Source of the DNA: Gammaproteobacteria bacterium
GTDB taxonomy: Bacteria; Pseudomonadota; Gammaproteobacteria; Pseudomonadales; Cellvibrionaceae
Length of the DNA: 64,000 nt
NCBI GenBank assembly: GCA_004172865.1
Contig: SEBV01000010.1
Span: 62,001-126,000 of the forward strand
Direction of reading: 5' to 3'
In this document: one piece after another, positions 19,653 through 29,801 of the stretch
Layout: every line of letters begins with the position of its first letter
How positions within the stretch are numbered: position 1 is the first letter of the stretch
Program-made: the position numbers and the translations under genes
The notes under the pieces: generated by a model
What the model was told of the DNA's origin: nothing
The model's input: the letters and a program-made list of their open reading frames with translations, nothing else
Database searches by the model: none

Positions 19653-19805
19653 TATTCGAATTAATCCAGTTGATAATTGAATTAATTTTCGTTCGCTGCT
19701 CTTCCATATGAAATGTTTCCGTTATGAACAATACCGGAATGTGAATCAATCCAGCTTGCTCTAGCGCAGTTTCGATGATCTAACATTTCTGAAGTAGATT
19801 TCAGT

Positions 19806-20774
19806 TTAGTCGTGCAACTCTATCGACTGAACATCAAATGGGACCTTGAGAGGTACTGTATTCGTGTCATCTGGTTTTGCTCGGAATAGTAGTGAATATT
19901 TTGACTCGATAAAGTACACGCGCTTATCCAATACTAAGCCCGATGAAGGATCGTTGAGGCCTGTCACCAATATGGACAACTCCTTCGTCTTGAGGTTTGC
20001 GAGACTGATTTGTCCGCCGTACGCGCCTTCCTTACCAAAGGCATTGCTTTCAAAAATGAGCAACTTGCCGTTGCCTAAGCTTCGAATGGCATCAGCGTTT
20101 TTCAGCGGACGCGAAAACTCGACTTTTTCTACCTTCCCGGCATCCCCATTCGCTAACACATCAAGTCGAAAAATATAGGGAACAGCTGCCACAGCACTCA
20201 CATAGATATGCTGATCTTCGATCGCTATACCATTGACGGTAAAACCGTTGTTATCCAGTGCAAAAGCCACGTCATCTTTCCAGACTTCGAGTTCTGCCGC
20301 TTCAGCGGTCAAGCGTAGAACACGTGGATGACGCGAATCAGTTACATAAATGAATCCCTTTCGATCCATCGCTAAATCATTGCAGTATCCGCCACCGGGA
20401 AATTCATAACGCCGGATCGGCTCGCCGGTGGATAGATTGAATGCGAGAAGCGCGCTTGGGTGAATGGGTACAGTGGTATATCCCAAATCGCCCGAACATA
20501 CCCAAAGGCGCTTACGCTTTTCATCCACCAGCAATCCCTGAGTATTACTTAACCCATTTGCACCAGGGGCGATTAACATAATCGGATTTCCACCATGTCG
20601 CGGCAACAGGACTACCGAACCCTGGCGCCAGCTACCGACGTACATTCCAGCGCTACCGACGGCCAGACTTTCAGGATACCAATCCGGAGGCAAGGCCAAG
20701 GTCTTGTCCATCGCGCAAACGCTTTGGGCTCCAAACATCATTAACATTACAAATACACGCAAGTAGGTTTTCAT
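19806..20774 (-). CDS. Secreted SMP-30/gluconolactonase-like beta-propeller protein
   Basis: 322 residues with a signal peptide (MKTYLRVFVMLMMFGAQSVCA). The mature part has repeated propeller blades, such as GLLVDEKRKRLWVCSGDLGY, GGYCNDLAMDRKGFIYVTDS and ADAIRSLGNGKLLIFESN. This layout and the paired N-D-L-A and Y-V-T-D-S motifs are those of SMP-30/gluconolactonase-like proteins, which hydrolyse lactones or bind ligands, usually with a divalent metal. The substrate is unknown. Divergent from a LysR regulator 97 bp away, which probably controls it. Confidence 0.8.
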   Translation of the reverse strand: MKTYLRVFVMLMMFGAQSVCAMDKTLALPPDWYPESLAVGSAGMYVGSWRQGSVVLLPRHGGNPIMLIAPGANGLSNTQGLLVDEKRKRLWVCSGDLGYTTVPIHPSALLAFNLSTGEPIRRYEFPGGGYCNDLAMDRKGFIYVTDSRHPRVLRLTAEAAELEVWKDDVAFALDNNGFTVNGIAIEDQHIYVSAVAAVPYIFRLDVLANGDAGKVEKVEFSRPLKNADAIRSLGNGKLLIFESNAFGKEGAYGGQISLANLKTKELSILVTGLNDPSSGLVLDKRVYFIESKYSLLFRAKPDDTNTVPLKVPFDVQSIELHD

Positions 20775-20820
20775 CGTTGTTCTCCATAGAATTGACGAAA
20801 CTCATAGTGAAGAAACACCC

Positions 20821-20836
20821 ACAGTTGATAAACTGT
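20821..20836. promoter_or_regulatory. Palindrome in the divergent promoter region, candidate LysR site
   Basis: ACAGTT-GATA-AACTGT is a perfect inverted repeat midway between the SMP-30-like gene and the LysR gene. LysR regulators usually bind such interrupted dyads in the divergent spacer. Assignment is by position and symmetry only. Confidence 0.45.
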
Positions 20837-20871
20837 CAAAGAGTTACAAATAAAGAAACCAGGAGTTTGGA

Positions 20872-21753
20872 ATGGACAAGCTAACGAGCATGGCGGTATT
20901 CACTCGCGTTGTAGAGAAAGGCAGCTTTGCGGCCGTGACCGAAGAATTTCGAGTATCCGCAACTATGGTCGCCAAACACGTAGTTAGACTGGAACAACAC
21001 TTGGGCGCCAGGCTTTTAGATCGAACGACGCGTCAGCACCACCTCACTGAAATTGGCCGGCTGTACTATGATCGTTGCAAAGATGTACTTGCCGGGGTTG
21101 AAGCAGCAGAGAGAGTGACTGAAGACTTTCGATCAACACCTCGTGGCACACTTAAGGTCACGGCCCCCATTACTTATGGCACTTACGAATTAGTTCCAGC
21201 AATAGCCGACTACCTCGCGAAGTTTCCAGAAGTAAAATTGGAGCTTAGCTTGACCGATAGAATCGTTGACTTGGTTGATGAAGGTATCGAGATTGCCATA
21301 CGCAGTGGGAAAATAGAGGGAGCCAACCTAGTCGCCCGCCCAGTTCGTCCCCACCCGATGGTTGTAGTAGCGAGTCCAGCTTATCTTCAAAATCACGGCA
21401 CACCGAAAACGCCCCAAGATCTCATAAGCCACAATTGCCTCGGCTTCGCTCCTTGGGGGCAACATCCTCAATGGCGATTTCACAAAGAAGGTAAGACTGA
21501 AGTTGTTAACGTACAGGGGACTTTCACGACTAATAATGGACAAGCCTTAAAAGTTGCAGCACTGTCCAGCCTAGGTGTCATTCTGCAATCGAGATTGCTG
21601 CTAGCAGAAGAGATCAATTCGGAGGGTCTGCAAATACTTTTGCCGGACTGGTCGCTACCCACTCGGCAAGTACACATTGTAAGAACACAAGATAACCGTC
21701 CAACACAAAAAGTCAGATCGTTTGTAGATTTTATGATGGATAGATTGAGTTAA
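20872..21753 (+). CDS. LysR-family transcriptional regulator
   Basis: 293 residues. An N-terminal winged helix-turn-helix (MDKLTSMAVFTRVVEKGSFA, then VSATMVAKHVVRLEQHLGAR) is followed by a two-lobed ligand-binding domain (about 90-290) starting GTLKVTAPITYGTYELVPAI. The form with DRTTRQHHLTEIG is that of the CrgA/DsdC-like group. AGGAG sits well before the ATG. It is transcribed away from the secreted SMP-30-like gene, its likely target. Twenty bp downstream lies a kinase remnant. Confidence 0.92.
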   Translation: MDKLTSMAVFTRVVEKGSFAAVTEEFRVSATMVAKHVVRLEQHLGARLLDRTTRQHHLTEIGRLYYDRCKDVLAGVEAAERVTEDFRSTPRGTLKVTAPITYGTYELVPAIADYLAKFPEVKLELSLTDRIVDLVDEGIEIAIRSGKIEGANLVARPVRPHPMVVVASPAYLQNHGTPKTPQDLISHNCLGFAPWGQHPQWRFHKEGKTEVVNVQGTFTTNNGQALKVAALSSLGVILQSRLLLAEEINSEGLQILLPDWSLPTRQVHIVRTQDNRPTQKVRSFVDFMMDRLS

Positions 21754-21772
21754 TGAAGATACATACTTCGGT

Positions 21773-22408
21773 ATGCGAACGCAGAGACAGCTGGTTTATC
21801 AAACAAAGCCAAAATTGATTCGAAAGAAAGCAATGCCTATTTCTAAAAATATGTTTTCTCAATTGACTCCAGCTCTTGAACGATCACAAGGTGGTTTAGG
21901 TATAGGACTTGCCTTAGTTCGCGCTCTAGTGGAACTCCATGGAGGGAAAATAGTGGCTAGGAGTGATGGCGTAGGAAAAAGTAGCGAGTTTATTGTTCGA
22001 TTACCAATCTCAGCTGAATCTACAGAGATTATTCCAATAGTCGAGAATATCGCCAGTCAACGTATATTAGTCGTAGACGCTGCGGAAAGCCTAGCATTAT
22101 TGTTAGAGATGATAGGACATACGCTACACAGCGCATAGTGGAATGTCAGGGTTACAGGCGGCAGAAGAATTTAAGCGCCGTGTGATTTTATTGGATATCG
22201 GACTTCCTGATGTTAATGGATATAAGGTGGCACAAAAAATTCGCCAACAGGCATGGGGTGAAAAAATATTTCTCATAGCGGCTACCGATTGGGGCCAAGA
22301 AAAAGATAAAAAATTAGCTAAAAATGCTGGGTTTGATAGGCATTGACTGAACCAATTGATTTTCAAAATCTGAATTCTCTGCTGCAAAATCTTGTCACTA
22401 GTAATTAG
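21773..22408 (+). pseudogene. Hybrid histidine kinase, C-terminal remnant
   Basis: The first frame contains SQGGLGIGLALVRALVELHG, the G2 box of a histidine-kinase ATPase domain, then RILVVDAAESLALLLEMIGH, the start of a receiver domain. After a shift near 22140 the second frame has RRVILLDIGLPDVNGYKVAQ with the phospho-acceptor Asp. A further shift near 22346 leads to the end at 22408. The whole N-terminal sensor and dimerisation part is missing. The remains are closest to the tail of the intact kinase at 24439-27603. Confidence 0.8.
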
Positions 22409-22585
22409 AGATTCCCTAAAATACTTTCAATTATTGGCATTATTTTTCGACCACGCGATTTATGCGTTAGTCGCAGCGATTGATGACTAAAACTTAGATG
22501 TTAATAATTTCAGCAGCTAGGGATTAAATTGTAGTGACGTCTAACCTTCCCGTTATACGGTCAGCGTTCCGCAATTAACGCACAT

Positions 22586-23092
22586 TTAATAAGTAATCTG
22601 AGAACGTAGCGTTTGCGCCATATAGAGATGGTGCATACATCTGGGCAACATGCGAATTGCATAACCTCTAACGATCTGGTCATCGGACTTTATTGCCGTA
22701 CGAAAGAGATTAACAACCTTGCGACGTTCAGTGGCACGAGCTTCCGCATAAGCCGAATCGAACGCTCTCCCATTACGCCGGAATATATACGTTCTTGCAC
22801 GTTGATGTAACTCAACGTCACTGTATAGGTTTAAATGTTGATCTTCAGCAAATATGCGTAAATCTTTTAATACTGCTCGTTGCTCCTCTACTATTATTTT
22901 TGCATAGTCCTTCACAAAGGGGTTGGAAGATTTTGCGAGCGCAATTTTTGCCGTCTCAATCTCTGACACAGCTCGCACAGCCGTTATATCAACAAAATCT
23001 TGAGCGGTGGTCGCATACGCGCCGAAAGCCTTACCGCATGATAAGAGAGCGCTGAAAAAAATAATTGGGAGAGAAATTCTAGCGACAATCAT
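22586..23092 (-). CDS. DUF4142 exported protein
   Basis: 168 residues with a signal peptide (MIVARISLPIIFFSALLSCGKAFG). The DUF4142 features are TTAQDFVDITAVRAVSEIET, VKDYAKIIVEEQRAVLKDL, then a helical C-terminal half. Members are ferritin-like four-helix periplasmic or outer-membrane-associated proteins of unknown function. The usual DH motif in the first half reads EEQ here, so it may have diverged. Monocistronic. Confidence 0.7.
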   Translation of the reverse strand: MIVARISLPIIFFSALLSCGKAFGAYATTAQDFVDITAVRAVSEIETAKIALAKSSNPFVKDYAKIIVEEQRAVLKDLRIFAEDQHLNLYSDVELHQRARTYIFRRNGRAFDSAYAEARATERRKVVNLFRTAIKSDDQIVRGYAIRMLPRCMHHLYMAQTLRSQITY

Positions 23093-23272
23093 ATTGCAAC
23101 GCCTAGCCCGAGCGTTCCTAACAGATTAAAAGGAATGATCCCTTATTTCTTTTTGAGTGCCTACGAATAGGGTCTTTAGATTAGTGTAGACCTTATTGTA
23201 GGCGGATCAAATAACATTGCTTGGTTCGTGATTAATATTATATAAAAGCTGGTTTTCACTTCCTTTTTACCA

Positions 23273-23683
23273 CTACTTGATAATCTTTTTAAAAGTATTC
23301 AAAAACGTCAATGCTCTGTGAGGATTGTTTTCGTGAATTGAAAAGTTAAACTCGTCATTTAAAAAAGAGCTAGCAATCTCAGGCTCTATGTTAATGAAAT
23401 TTTGAACGTCCCTGAATCCCATGAACCATCGTTCGAAATTCTTGTGGGTTATTTTTTCTTTTAACAAAAGAGTAACGTTAGTATGACGAGGATCATTTTT
23501 AATTCTTTCGTATAAACGTTCAACTTTCTCGTCCTCACCTTCAATGAGTTGCATAAAACTCCCGCCGTTGTATAGAAGAATCCCAGTGATATTTAATTCT
23601 TCATTATTTCTCTGGGCAACTTTTACAATGCCGCCTATTTCTCTATCGCTTAATCCAAGTACCGCTGAACTAATGTAGACCAT
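23273..23683 (-). CDS. BLUF-domain blue-light sensor protein
   Basis: A standalone BLUF domain of about 136 residues from the Met at 23683 (MVYISSAVLGLSDREIGGIV); an earlier start at 23692 adds three residues. The flavin-contacting residues are present: the Tyr of MVYISSA, the Asn of ELNITGILL, the Gln of GSFMQLIEG and the Trp of NFERWFMGF. BLUF domains bind FAD and switch on blue light through this Tyr-Gln pair. No output domain is fused, so signalling must be through a partner. The nearby hybrid kinase is a possible one, but this is a guess. Confidence 0.9.
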   Translation of the reverse strand: MVYISSAVLGLSDREIGGIVKVAQRNNEELNITGILLYNGGSFMQLIEGEDEKVERLYERIKNDPRHTNVTLLLKEKITHKNFERWFMGFRDVQNFINIEPEIASSFLNDEFNFSIHENNPHRALTFLNTFKKIIK

Positions 23684-23847
23684 ACAAATCATATATGCTG
23701 TCCTATAGACCCTGCGACAATCGCAAGCTTAAATGAGAAGATACTGGTAAAAAAATATTAGAATTTTGCCAAATTTTAAACCGGGAATTCATGCTACTGT
23801 CCTAAAGTGATTCCTTGTTCCCCCTGATCTCTAGAAGACAATACATG

Positions 23848-24420
23848 AGCAATTCTTTAGGTTCAATTTTTTGATCCGTAGCGTCGCGCATACACTTGTG
23901 CAAATTCGGTTCCGAGGAAAAATATTTGAGCTAATAAATCCAAACCAGCAAAATGACTAAGAACCCGGACCACCATAAGTCGAACTAATTTCGCTTTTAC
24001 CGAGATAAAGTCCCATCAAGAGGTTTCCAAGATTGAACAATATTGATGCCAAAACCGCACCTGCAAAAATATCACGCCACGATATTTCGGCGGCTAGCAG
24101 GTATTTAAACATCAATGAAAATAAACCAGAAATTAACCGCTGAAACAATGAAATCTATAACGGGCCACACCACTTCAAGGCGTGGAACTAGAGCACCGAA
24201 AAACTCGCTGAAAGCGGCAAGCCCGGCGCTAACTACAAGCAGTACCAAAAGCAAAAACACTATACTCAGAATCATTCCTGTAGAAAGGATACGATTAAAA
24301 ATAAACAATTTAATAAAAAATTGCCAGGCTTCGCCTTAACTTCCCAGGTCGTATTAAATACATCCTGTAATTGAATAATGACTGTTGTTGTACCGATTGC
24401 TAACGTCGCTGAACCCCTTT
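23848..24420 (-). pseudogene. Second YihY/BrkB gene, decayed
   Basis: The minus-strand frames contain TTWEVKAKPGNFL-like text, FIFNRILSTGMILSIVFLLL, then LFSLMFKYLLAAEISWRDIF and LLMGLYLGKSEISSTYGGPG. All parallel the intact YihY at 13538-14449. The N-terminal third is missing, there are several frame changes, and the C-terminus near 23880 is also altered. The copy is clearly dead. It ends 18 bp beyond the kinase gene's stop. Confidence 0.85.
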
Positions 24421-24438
24421 AAATGATTTTCTATATTT

Positions 24439-27400
24439 TTACAAAGCAGAAACAGCTAAATTTGAAATAAGTTTAGTTATCTGAGCAATTTCCACGGGTT
24501 TAGTGAAATGATAATCAAATCCCGTTTCGGTAGCTTTCAGTCGATCAGCTTCGGCCCCCCAGCCAGTAAGCGCAATGAGAATTATATTTTCTAAACCTTG
24601 AGTTCTTCGAATTTCCTCCGCGGTTTGATAGCCATCCATACCAGGCATGCCTATATCTAAAAACATAACTTGAGGCTTGAAAATATGCGCCAATCTAATA
24701 GCTTCAAATCCATCATGAGCGCACGCCAAACTGTGCCCATTGATTTCAAGTAATGCTGCCAAGGTCTCAGCTGCATCTATATTATCATCCACCACCATTA
24801 TTCGTAGCGACATATTATTTTCAGCAAATTTATCGTTCATTTTAATTTCCGATTTTTCTTCAGGGCTTGATTGTATTGTAGGAAGTGTAATTGAAAATTG
24901 ACTTCCTTCTCCAAATTCGCTGAGAACCTCGACTTTTCCGTTGTGCATTTTAACGAGCTGATGAACAAGTGCCAATCCAATTCCGAGCCCCCCTTTCGAG
25001 TTTCCGACGTTGTGCGTTACCTGAGTAAACATATCAAAAATGGTTGGCACTTCAGATGTCTGGATTCCTATGCCATTGTCTATAACATCGATTGTCGCTT
25101 CGTGGAGGTTAATCGAAATATTTACAGTGATCTGCCCGCCATCATTTGTGTACTTGGCAGCATTGTTTAACAAATTAGAGATCACTTGAGCAATTCGTAC
25201 TGCATCTGCATCAATAGTAATTAATTCGTTCGGCATATTAATGGTTAAGTGATGATGCTTTTCTTCAAGTAAAGGCAAGCTCGTTTCCACCGCACTAGAA
25301 ATGATTTTTTTCAAATCCACACGTTCTTTTTTTAATTCTATTTTCCCACCACTAATTCGAGATATATCCAGAAGATCGTCGACAAGGTGAACCATGTGAG
25401 AAATTTGCCGTTCCATCATATCGCGAGTTTTTGCAATAATTTCTGGATTATGTTCGCTGGCTTTCATCAGGGACAATCCGCTTCGAACTGGCGCTAATGG
25501 ATTTCTCAATTCATGAGCTAAAGTAGCTAAAAACTCTGTCTTGCGACGTCCCGTCTCCGACAGATCTGCCGCTAACTTTCGCAAATTTTCTTCCGTTTGT
25601 TTACGTTCGCTTATATCATTAAATAGAACGGCAATTTTTTGATCAGAATCTCCGAGACGGGTTACAAAAATTTCAAACCATTTTGCAGAATGCCTATTTG
25701 CTCGTTCAAATCGAATTGACTGACCAGTCGTTGCGACGCGCCCATAAATATCCAACCAAAATGAACTACCTTCGGGTTCCATATCATCAATTGTTTTACC
25801 GGTAATATCTACCATCCCGCTTAACTTTTCGTAGGCGGGATTAACTTCGATAAATTTGTAGTCAATTGTCTGCCTTGCCGAATTGAAAACCAAGTCGATA
25901 ACGCAATAACCTTGATCAACCGATTCGAATAGTGTGCGATAACGTTCTTCACTCGTGCGCACTGCTAATTCAGCGAGTTTTCTTTCAGTCTGATCAATGC
26001 CGTGCACCAAAACTCCACTCACTTTTCCAGTAGAATCTTTCAAAGCCATGTAAACAAAATCCATAAACCGGTTTTCTGGTGGTTGCCCTTGAGTACGTTG
26101 CAGCGTGATGGACATATCCATTCCAGAAAAAGTTTCACCAGTTTGAAATACATTGTCCAATAACTCGAAGAATCCCTGTCCCTCAATGTCAGGAAAAGCC
26201 TCTCGCACAGATATACCTATCATTTTGCGATCACCGACCAATCGAACATAATGATCATTTGCGATTTCGAATATATGCTCTGGTCCGCGCAAAATACACA
26301 TGAATGCGGGCGCTTGTTGAAAGACATCCGCCATTTGTGCATGAGCAACTTGAACTTCATTTAAAAGTTGTTTGCGCTCTGCTTCGTCTCGCTGACGCTC
26401 AGTGATGTCGCTAAATGTAATCACTGCCCCGGCAGGACTCCCGTTATTAAGAATCGGAGACACGGAGTATGAAACGGGAACGGGTGTTCCGTCTTTATGC
26501 CAGAATACTTCATCCTCAACTCGAATTGTATTTCCCTCACGCGCTGCTTTTCCAATTTTGCACTCTTCAATGGGGTATCTAGAACCATCGGCTCGATGGT
26601 GATGAATCACGGAATGTATAGATCTTCCGACCAACTCTTCAGATGAATAACCAAGCATTAAGGCTCCGGCATTATTCAGAAAAGTACATTCCGAATTAGG
26701 GCCCATACCGTAGATACCGTCGATGGACGATTCAAGTAAGAGCGAAAATAAGGCTCGATTCTCTGAAAGCTTTGCCTGACTTTCCAATACCTCGTCAGCA
26801 GCCAGCTTCTCGGCCGTCGCATCACGAAAAATTTTTGTAAATCCGTGTAAATGTCCAGCGTTATCTTTCAACGGCACCGTCACGCCGTCTGCATAAAATC
26901 GTGTACCATCTTTGCGCATATGCCAACGTTTATCTTCAGCAAGCCCCTTAGTAGAAGCCGTTCCCATTTCAATAAATGGCCTCTCGACCGCACGGTCTTT
27001 CGCTGTGAAAATTTGCTCGATAGAATTGCCAATCATTTCTTGCCGTGTCCATCCAGTTACCTCTTCTGCTCCACCCTCCCATTCGGTAATGATCCCTCCA
27101 TGATCAGTCACTATAAAAGAATATCCCTTTGCATTTTCAAAGATGAGACGGATACGTCCATCCCTCTCACCGAGCTCCGCTTGATATCGTGCTCGTTCGC
27201 TAGCAGCAAGATCTTCCGCCCGTCTATGTAATTCAATATAAAAAGCGACTTTCGATCTTAAAACAATTTTGCTATAGGGTTTGGCAAGATAATCGACGGC
27301 CCCTAACGCATATGCTTTTTCTATGGGAAAAGCGTCGGGATCGGATGCTGTGATAAAAAGTACCGGCAATGCTGGAAATCGAATTCGTATAATTTCAGCG

Positions 27401-27603
27401 GCTTCAAGACCGTCCATGATAGGCATATGAACGTCCATAATTACTAAAGCGAATTCAGTTTGCAGCACTTGTCTTAAGGCGTCCTCCCCAGAAGACGCAC
27501 GAACCAAATTTGCACCTAAGTCTGCAAGCGCAACATCATACGCAAGCATATTAGCCGGTTCGTCATCTACGAGCAGTATATTAATAGAAGCGGTGGAAAT
27601 CAT
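24439..27603 (-). CDS. Hybrid sensor histidine kinase with receiver domains at both ends
   Basis: 1054 residues without a membrane segment, so it is cytoplasmic. Order: receiver (about 5-125, VIMDVHMPIMDGLEAAE with Asp57), four PAS-type sensor modules (about 145-670, including EWEGGAEEVTGW and YPIEECKIGKAAREGN), HisKA with LATLAHELRNPLAPVRSG, an ATPase domain (ISNLLNNAAKYTNDGG, GGLGIGLALVHQLVKMH) and a C-terminal receiver (MFLDIGMPGMDGYQTAEEIR). It should autophosphorylate on His and pass phosphate to one or both receivers. No cognate output regulator is adjacent. The gap upstream holds its promoter. Confidence 0.93.
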   Translation of the reverse strand: MISTASINILLVDDEPANMLAYDVALADLGANLVRASSGEDALRQVLQTEFALVIMDVHMPIMDGLEAAEIIRIRFPALPVLFITASDPDAFPIEKAYALGAVDYLAKPYSKIVLRSKVAFYIELHRRAEDLAASERARYQAELGERDGRIRLIFENAKGYSFIVTDHGGIITEWEGGAEEVTGWTRQEMIGNSIEQIFTAKDRAVERPFIEMGTASTKGLAEDKRWHMRKDGTRFYADGVTVPLKDNAGHLHGFTKIFRDATAEKLAADEVLESQAKLSENRALFSLLLESSIDGIYGMGPNSECTFLNNAGALMLGYSSEELVGRSIHSVIHHHRADGSRYPIEECKIGKAAREGNTIRVEDEVFWHKDGTPVPVSYSVSPILNNGSPAGAVITFSDITERQRDEAERKQLLNEVQVAHAQMADVFQQAPAFMCILRGPEHIFEIANDHYVRLVGDRKMIGISVREAFPDIEGQGFFELLDNVFQTGETFSGMDMSITLQRTQGQPPENRFMDFVYMALKDSTGKVSGVLVHGIDQTERKLAELAVRTSEERYRTLFESVDQGYCVIDLVFNSARQTIDYKFIEVNPAYEKLSGMVDITGKTIDDMEPEGSSFWLDIYGRVATTGQSIRFERANRHSAKWFEIFVTRLGDSDQKIAVLFNDISERKQTEENLRKLAADLSETGRRKTEFLATLAHELRNPLAPVRSGLSLMKASEHNPEIIAKTRDMMERQISHMVHLVDDLLDISRISGGKIELKKERVDLKKIISSAVETSLPLLEEKHHHLTINMPNELITIDADAVRIAQVISNLLNNAAKYTNDGGQITVNISINLHEATIDVIDNGIGIQTSEVPTIFDMFTQVTHNVGNSKGGLGIGLALVHQLVKMHNGKVEVLSEFGEGSQFSITLPTIQSSPEEKSEIKMNDKFAENNMSLRIMVVDDNIDAAETLAALLEINGHSLACAHDGFEAIRLAHIFKPQVMFLDIGMPGMDGYQTAEEIRRTQGLENIILIALTGWGAEADRLKATETGFDYHFTKPVEIAQITKLISNLAVSAL

Positions 27604-27981
27604 TTGAGAATCGTCTACGTGTGAATCGCTATGAATTAATTTTCTGTAATATCTTCTTAACAGAAGATAAATAACGAAGAGGTCATAATTAACAATCAGA
27701 ACAGCTTTTTAAAGCAAATGTAATGTCAATGATCTTACTATATAAAACTCTAATTGCACTTAATTTATAGATAAAGCCCGAAATATGTTAAAGCGTCAGA
27801 TCACGGTTTAAAAATATTCAATTTGCCTTGCGCCCTTCAAACGTTCGTTGGCGAACTATCCGATTATTTACTATTTGATATTCCCTTTTAAGGACATCTT
27901 GGTGTATCCGTAAATCGTAACTAAAAATCATGAAGGACTTATTAGGCCTAATAAACTTAATTACTTTTCTGGAGAAATGTT
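27604..27981. other. Divergent intergenic region
   Basis: 378 bp between the kinase gene and the decayed alcohol dehydrogenase. AT-rich, no gene or repeat seen. It must hold the kinase promoter. A GGAG motif just before 27982 is the RBS of the pseudogene. Confidence 0.4.
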
Positions 27982-29152
27982 ATGCGAGCCGTTACCTATC
28001 ATGGCAGCAAAGACGTACGTGTAGATAATGTTCCTGATCCAATGATTCAAGACCCAGATGATATTAATTTAAAAGTCACGGCGACGGCAATTTGTGGATC
28101 CGATTTGCATCTTTATCGCGGGAAAATTCCCCAGGTTAAACATGGGGACATATTCGGCCATGAGTTTATGGGAATTGTCGAATAAAAAGGAAGCGGCGTT
28201 ACTGCTGTTAATAAAGGAGATCGCGTTGTTATCCCATTTGAAATCGCATGTGGAAACTGCTTTTTTTGTGCTCTTAATCTGCATGCAGCATGTGAAACTA
28301 CAAACACTGGACGCGGAGCAATCCTAAATAAAAAGCAAATTCCGCCGGGTGCTGCTTTATTTGGCTATAGCCATTTGTATGGCGGCTAGCTGGCGGTCAA
28401 GCGGAATACGTACGAGTCCCAAAAGCCAATGTTGGACCCTTTAAAATTCCCGACGGCCTCAGTGACGAAAAAGTGTTGTTCCTATCAGATATTTTGCCTA
28501 CAGGATATCAAGCAACAGTTAACGCAGGAATCACGACCGGAAGCAGTGTTGCAATTTATCGCGCAGGCCCTGTAGGTCTTATGGCAGCGGCTAGCGCCAG
28601 ATTTTTAGTAGCTAACAAAATTTTTATGATTGATCACCATCCATATCGCCTTGAATTCGCTAGTCGCGAATATGGAATCATACCTATGAATTTTGACGAA
28701 GTTGATGATGTTGCTGAGGCAATTATCGAACAGACAGACGGATTTCGCGGAGTTGATTCCGCCATCGATGCAGTAGGCTTCGAAGCGAAGGGAAGTGCTG
28801 TGGAAAGTGTGTTAACCACTTTAAAAATTGAGAGCAGTAGTGGCAGTGCGTTAAGGCAATGTATCGCATCTGTGAGACGCGGCGGCGTTGTAAGCGTTCC
28901 GGGAGTGTATGCAGGATTTCTGCATAGATTTTTGTTTGGTGATGCATTTGAAAAAGGATTAACTTTCAAAATGGGTCAACTCATGTGCAAGTTTTATTGC
29001 CGCATTTGCTGGAACAAATTATTGCCGAAAAGCTTAAACCGGAAATTATTATTTCACATCGTATGAGTTTAGACGACGCCGCAGAGGGATATCGTATCTT
29101 TAATCAAAAGCAAGAGGATTGTCGCAAAGTAATTCTGAGACCTGGCAACTGA
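27982..29152 (+). pseudogene. Zinc-dependent alcohol/formaldehyde-type dehydrogenase, broken
   Basis: The start ([20 protein letters not shown]) and [15 protein letters not shown] with [14 protein letters not shown] carry the catalytic zinc ligands of the medium-chain family. A TAA at 28183-28185 follows. The same frame goes on with [16 protein letters not shown], the structural zinc site. Frame changes occur near 28388 and 28978. The NAD-binding part has [15 protein letters not shown] and [17 protein letters not shown], as in FdhA-like glutathione-independent dehydrogenases. The C-terminus reads [17 protein letters not shown] and ends at 29152. Full length is present, but one stop and two shifts inactivate it. 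Confidence 0.88.
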
Positions 29153-29258
29153 TATCTTCCAGAGAGGTTTAACGTACAGTGTCCACGGATAAACAGCTAT
29201 CAGAGTTGAAGAGTTCCCAATAGCGGTTTGTTAATTTTCACTTATCGAGGAAACTATC

Positions 29259-29703
29259 ATGAACGCTATTGCTAAAAAATATCGCGCACTGCTGCTCCAA
29301 AAATTCCGGACGCCACTGCGTTACTTGGAGCTGACCATAAAAAGGTCGATACACTATTTAACGAATACGAAAAGACCAGATCCGTTTGGAAAAGAAAGCT
29401 ATCGTTGCTCAGGTCTGCAAGGCTTTAACTGTTCATGCTCAAATCGAGGAAGAAATATTTTACCTGGCGTTTAAAGCGGCTCTTAAAGACAAGGAGCTCA
29501 TTCCGGAAGCTACAGTAGAACATCAAATATTAAAAGATTTGATCGCGCAAATTGAGGGAATAGAACCGGATGGCAAAATTTATGATGCTAAAGTAAAAGT
29601 TTTATCTGAATATGAAAAACATCACATCAAGGAAGAGCAAAATGAAATTTTTCCAAAAGCAAAATCTGCAACAAAACTAGATCTTAAACAATTAGGCGAA
29701 TAA
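29259..29703 (+). pseudogene. Hemerythrin HHE protein, frameshifted paralogue
   Basis: The N-terminal part starts at ATG 29259 (MNAIAKKY) and rapidly leaves frame. The expected ALLGADHKKVDTLFNEYEK is readable in another frame around 29310-29370. From about 29386 the frame is open to 29703 with VCKALTVHAQIEEEIFYLAF, VEHQILKDLIAQIEG and KHHIKEEQNEIFPKAK, the hemerythrin metal-site motifs. It is a diverged copy of the intact gene at 5419-5886. Two indels near the start destroy the first His-containing helix. Confidence 0.85.
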
Positions 29704-29801
29704 CTTTTAAAGCGTAAAATCGGAGCTTCTTGCGGAACTAGCTTAAATATATTATTGGTAAAGACTTTATGGATAATGTTACTTCGAATACGGAGGTTAA
29801 T

